25,607 nt of DNA from positions 1-25,607 of IMG/VR virus record IMGVR_UViG_3300046777_001536, one strand, 5' to 3'. The stretch's first letter is position 1. The number at the start of each line of letters is the position of its first letter. Position numbers and translations under genes: made by a program. Positions 23,294 to 25,607 of this stretch are shown here, piece after piece. The notes below the pieces were generated by a model that ran no database searches, was not told the DNA's origin, and saw nothing but the letters and a program-made list of their open reading frames with translations. Source of the DNA: a virus.

Positions 23294-23701
23294 ATGAAAA
23301 ATATGGAACAACTTGATTTGATATTAGAGACTTGCGCGATGGTATGCGATACCACAAAAGAAAAAATAAAGGGGAGGGATAGGTTTAGGAAAATTGTCGT
23401 GGGTAGACAGATTTACTGCTATATCGCAAGAAAGTATTTTACCTATGGTTTGGTAGAGATAGCGCAGTATATCAACCGCGACCATACGACCGTGATGCAC
23501 TCGGTTGATTTGGTGGATAGGATGCTCAAGATGGATGACCCAATAATATGTGAGCCATTCTACGACATCATTGAACAACTAAACCAGAGAATGAGGCAGG
23601 AAATAAAGGTCTCAATTGTTATAAATGGCATCATTGACCCAAACATTATTTTAAACGATATACGAGAACGATACAATTGCATCATTCAACCTATTTATTA
23701 A
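23294..23701 (+). CDS. Stand-alone DnaA domain IV-like DNA-binding protein
   Basis: This 135-aa protein carries the C-terminal DNA-binding module of DnaA without the ATPase. Residues 37-72 read GRQIYCYIARKYFTYGLVEI then AQYINRDHTTVMHSVDLV. That matches the domain IV pattern: Arg-Gln, a helix, 'L-x-E-I-x-x-x-(F)-x-x-RDHTTV-x-HA/S'. In DnaA this RDHTTV loop contacts the DnaA box. Flanking parts add an N-terminal helix (LDLILETCAMVCD) and a C-terminal ~55-residue tail. It sits 14 bases after the G tract at the edge of the iteron region and after the primase-helicase gene. It may bind the iterons, or may mimic or compete with host DnaA; both are inference. Confidence 0.75.
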   Translation: MKNMEQLDLILETCAMVCDTTKEKIKGRDRFRKIVVGRQIYCYIARKYFTYGLVEIAQYINRDHTTVMHSVDLVDRMLKMDDPIICEPFYDIIEQLNQRMRQEIKVSIVINGIIDPNIILNDIRERYNCIIQPIY

Positions 23702-23722
23702 CAAATAGTGTGAATTGGTGTA

Positions 23723-23750
23723 TTGGATGATACAAAAATCAATAATTTTA
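23723..23750 (+). promoter_or_regulatory. Possible promoter before the terminase operon
   Basis: TTG (23723-23725), 17 bases, then TAATTTTA (23743-23750) repeats exactly the -7 element found before the early region. It lies in the 53-base gap after the DnaA-IV-like gene. The predicted start would fall at or next to the ATG at 23755, so the first message would be nearly leaderless or begin with the next gene. The -33 match is only three bases. Confidence 0.33.
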
Positions 23751-23754
23751 CGAT

Positions 23755-23952
23755 ATGCAGAAAAAAGGCTTTTATTTGAGACAGAACGAGAGAGATAGCT
23801 CTCTAATGCTCAATATCAATATAAGCGATTTTAAGGCATTTTTAGACACTCTACCTAACAAGGATGGGTGGGTAAAGCTTAGGATATTTGAGCGCGAAAA
23901 AAAGGATGATAAGGGCTTTACGCATAATATGGAGGTGATACATCAACACTAA
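23755..23952 (+). CDS. Small hypothetical protein before terminase
   Basis: This 65-aa charged protein (MQKKGFYLRQNERDSSLMLN, then DFKAFLDTLPNKDGWVKLRI) looks like a small alpha/beta fold with two strand segments and one helix. It has a basic/acidic C-terminus ending in HNMEVIHQH. No family is recognised. It ends four bases before the terminase small-subunit start and is the first gene after a 53-base gap, so it probably leads the packaging operon. It could also belong to the replication genes. Confidence 0.58.
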   Translation: MQKKGFYLRQNERDSSLMLNINISDFKAFLDTLPNKDGWVKLRIFEREKKDDKGFTHNMEVIHQH

Positions 23953-23956
23953 TTTT

Positions 23957-24352
23957 ATGGCAGATAACTTTGACGCATTTGACGATAAAAAAAAGGATAT
24001 GCTTCATGCTCTTGAAGCGAGCCTAAATAACATTACTAAAGCAGCAGAAAAGATTGGTATTACAAGGCAAACACATTACAATTGGATGGCAGCAGACCCA
24101 GAATATAAAAAGGCTGCCGAGTCGATTGATGATGTGAAACTTGATTTTGTAGAGGAGAAGTTGAAGGATAGGATAATGGATGGAGATACTACTGCCATTA
24201 TCTTTTATTTGAAAACTAAGGGCAAAAAACGTGGTTACATTGAGCGCCAAGAGTTAACAGGCGCAGATGGCAAGGATTTGAATACTTATACTGTCGAGGT
24301 AATAAACAAGATTAATGAATCATATAAAGATTCAGACAAGCAAGGTCTTTGA
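23957..24352 (+). CDS. terS: Terminase small subunit
   Basis: This 131-aa protein has an N-terminal helix-turn-helix, about residues 15-45 (LEASLNNITKAAEKIGITRQ followed by THYNWMAADPEYKKA), as in phage terminase small subunits. A helical oligomerisation region follows (DDVKLDFVEEKLKDRIMDGD, TTAIIFYLKTKGKKRGY), then a variable C-terminus. It recognises the phage packaging site and passes DNA to the large subunit. Its last 38 bases overlap the start of the large-subunit gene, a typical coupled pair. The pac/cos site is not identifiable from the sequence alone. Confidence 0.8.
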   Translation: MADNFDAFDDKKKDMLHALEASLNNITKAAEKIGITRQTHYNWMAADPEYKKAAESIDDVKLDFVEEKLKDRIMDGDTTAIIFYLKTKGKKRGYIERQELTGADGKDLNTYTVEVINKINESYKDSDKQGL

Positions 24353-25460
24353 CATACTGCGTACGAGTGATAAGAGGATAACTGTGATGCAAGGTGGAAG
24401 CCGCTCAGGCAAGACCTATAACATTATCCTCTGGTTCATTGTAAAGTTGCTCCAGGAACGTGGACAAACTTTGTCTATTGTAAGACAGAGTTTACCCTCA
24501 ATTAAAGGGTCTGTACTTAGGGATTTTATAGAGATTTTGCTTAAATTAGGTATTTATACGGAAGCAAACCACAATAAAACCGAACAGACCTATAACCTCA
24601 ATGGTAACTTAATTGAGTTCGTTAGTGTGGATCAGCCACATAAGATAAGGGGTAGAAAGCGGCAATATCTTTTCATGAACGAATGTACAGAGATGAGTTA
24701 TGAGGCATGGGTACAGCTAACAATGAGGACGGAGAGCAAGATAGTCCTTGACTATAACCCATCTGATGAGTATCACTGGGTCTTCGATAAGGTTATCCCA
24801 AGAGATGATGCGGACTTTTTCATCACTACTTACAAGGATAACCCATTTCTACCTAAAGAATTGATAGAGGAGATTGAGAGGCTAAAGGATGCGGATGAGA
24901 ACTACTGGTTAATCTACGGCCTTGGTCAAAAGGGTAACTTACATGACACTATTTATACTCATTGGCGATATTGCCATGACTTGCCACAAGGTGAGACTGT
25001 TTATGGGTTGGACTTTGGATTTAATAACCCATCAGCTATGACTAAGGTAGTTTTTCATGATGGGGCTATTTATGTGGATGAGGTTATCTACGAGACAAAG
25101 CTAACGACTAACGACTTGGTTGAGAAAGTTAAAGGCTTAGGTATATCTCCATACGATGAGATATTTTGCGATAGCGCAGAGCCTAAGACGATAGAGGAGC
25201 TTTGTAGATGCGGACTCAATGCCAAGCCATCCAATAAGGATGTGACTGAAGGGATAAAAAAGATTAAGAGTCTACCTATGTATGTGACAGAGCGAAGCCA
25301 TAACTTAATAAAGGAGCTGAGGAACTACAAATGGAAGACGGATAGAAATGGTAAGAAATTAGATGAGCCTGTGAAGTTTAATGACCACTTAACAGACTCC
25401 TTACGGTACGCGGTATTCACAAAAGTAAATGCGCCTCAGCTAACCTGGGGCATGATATAA
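24315..25460 (+). CDS. terL: Terminase large subunit
   Basis: This 381-aa packaging motor has both enzymes. The ATPase shows Walker A GGSRSGKT (27-34) and Walker B YLFMNECTE, with Glu123 as the likely catalytic residue. A coupling motif LDYNPSDEYHWV follows. The nuclease has the RNase H-like acids Asp233 (YGLDFGFNNPS), Asp286 (FCDSAEP) and Asp361 (HLTDSLRY). The length is slightly below that of many terminases but all motifs are present. It moves DNA into the prohead and cuts the concatemer. The start at 24315 lies inside the small-subunit gene, and portal begins one base after its stop codon. Confidence 0.92.
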   Translation: MNHIKIQTSKVFDILRTSDKRITVMQGGSRSGKTYNIILWFIVKLLQERGQTLSIVRQSLPSIKGSVLRDFIEILLKLGIYTEANHNKTEQTYNLNGNLIEFVSVDQPHKIRGRKRQYLFMNECTEMSYEAWVQLTMRTESKIVLDYNPSDEYHWVFDKVIPRDDADFFITTYKDNPFLPKELIEEIERLKDADENYWLIYGLGQKGNLHDTIYTHWRYCHDLPQGETVYGLDFGFNNPSAMTKVVFHDGAIYVDEVIYETKLTTNDLVEKVKGLGISPYDEIFCDSAEPKTIEELCRCGLNAKPSNKDVTEGIKKIKSLPMYVTERSHNLIKELRNYKWKTDRNGKKLDEPVKFNDHLTDSLRYAVFTKVNAPQLTWGMI

Positions 25461-25461
25461 A

Positions 25462-25607
25462 ATGGGCATATTAGATAGGTTTGTCGAAGGTTATATGAAG
25501 CGTAAAGGTTTAAATCCTTTTCCAGTAACTCAACCAAAGATACAGGGAGTTAATAGTGCGATTTTGCAGCAATATGGCGCGGATAGTTACATAAGTGAGG
25601 GATATTT
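25462..25607 (+). CDS. Portal protein, N-terminal part (partial)
   Basis: An ATG at 25462, immediately after the terminase stop, opens a frame to the window edge (MGILDRFVEGYMKRKGLNPF, then PVTQPKIQGVNSAILQQYGA). Only about 48 residues are visible. The position after the large terminase is the standard place for portal, and the N-terminal pattern (a short helix then a Pro-rich stretch and QQYG) is consistent with HK97-type portals. No diagnostic core is yet seen, so the call is mainly by gene order. Confidence 0.7.
   Translation, partial: MGILDRFVEGYMKRKGLNPFPVTQPKIQGVNSAILQQYGADSYISEGY

Noticed and set aside
1-25607. Integrase, excisionase or CI repressor indicating a temperate phage
   Set aside because: None was found. 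The small XRE protein alone does not show lysogeny, and part of the genome is outside the window.

Overview
The window looks like most of the genome of a long-tailed (siphovirus-type) double-stranded DNA phage of a Bacteroidota host, with every supported gene on the + strand. The host assignment is inference. It rests on starts that mostly lack a Shine-Dalgarno sequence and sit behind A/T-rich leaders, on a promoter-like TTTG-N18-TAATTTTA element close to the Bacteroidota consensus (TTTG/TAnnTTTG), and on tail and lysis proteins that resemble those of Bacteroidota phages. A lipobox spanin and a GH19 endolysin indicate a Gram-negative envelope. No integrase or clear CI-type repressor is visible, and no protease or capsid genes are present. 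Terminase and the start of portal lie at the right edge and the tail tube at the left edge, so the missing head genes probably join the two ends of a circular or circularly permuted map.

Layout. 1-147: tail of a head-completion or connector gene. 154-6404: tail module, with major tail tube protein, tail assembly chaperones G and GT linked by a -1 frameshift at an A9 run, a 582-aa tape measure, an 818-aa tail-tip/hub protein, a second tail-tube-like protein and a BppU-like baseplate protein. 6408-12533: fibre and adhesin region. Two fibres share a 77-78-residue domain and flank a strikingly AT-rich 869-aa repeat protein. 12538-14533: lysis cassette, with small coiled-coil proteins, a lipoprotein, a two-TM holin, a unimolecular spanin (lipobox plus C-terminal TM) and a GH19 endolysin. 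It ends in a strong intrinsic terminator (14559-14588).

14589-16022: promoter and start of the early region, with a mini membrane protein, an XRE-type regulator, a membrane-anchored protein, an SSB-like protein and a 129-nt tRNA-like element. 16023-23116: DNA metabolism, with a RecB/Cas4-like nuclease, an SNF2-like ATPase, a PP-loop PAPS-reductase-like protein, a VRR-NUC nuclease, a beta-class amino DNA methyltransferase and a PrimPol/D5 primase-helicase. 23117-23293: intergenic repeat region with six TGTACCG iterons, an AT-rich spacer and a G10 tract, a candidate replication origin. 23294-23701: a stand-alone protein resembling DnaA domain IV (the DnaA-box-binding domain). 23755-25607: small protein, terminase small and large subunits, and the start of portal.

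How it fits together: the primase-helicase, the DnaA-IV-like protein and the iterons plausibly form one replication-initiation unit. The SSB-like protein, nucleases and SNF2 ATPase fit recombination and replication. The methyltransferase and PP-loop protein have a lower G+C feel and may be acquired DNA-modification or defence-evasion genes. The items most worth a second look are the iteron/DnaA-IV origin, the expanded tRNA-like element, the two parallel spanin arrangements and the adhesin cassette between duplicated fibre domains.
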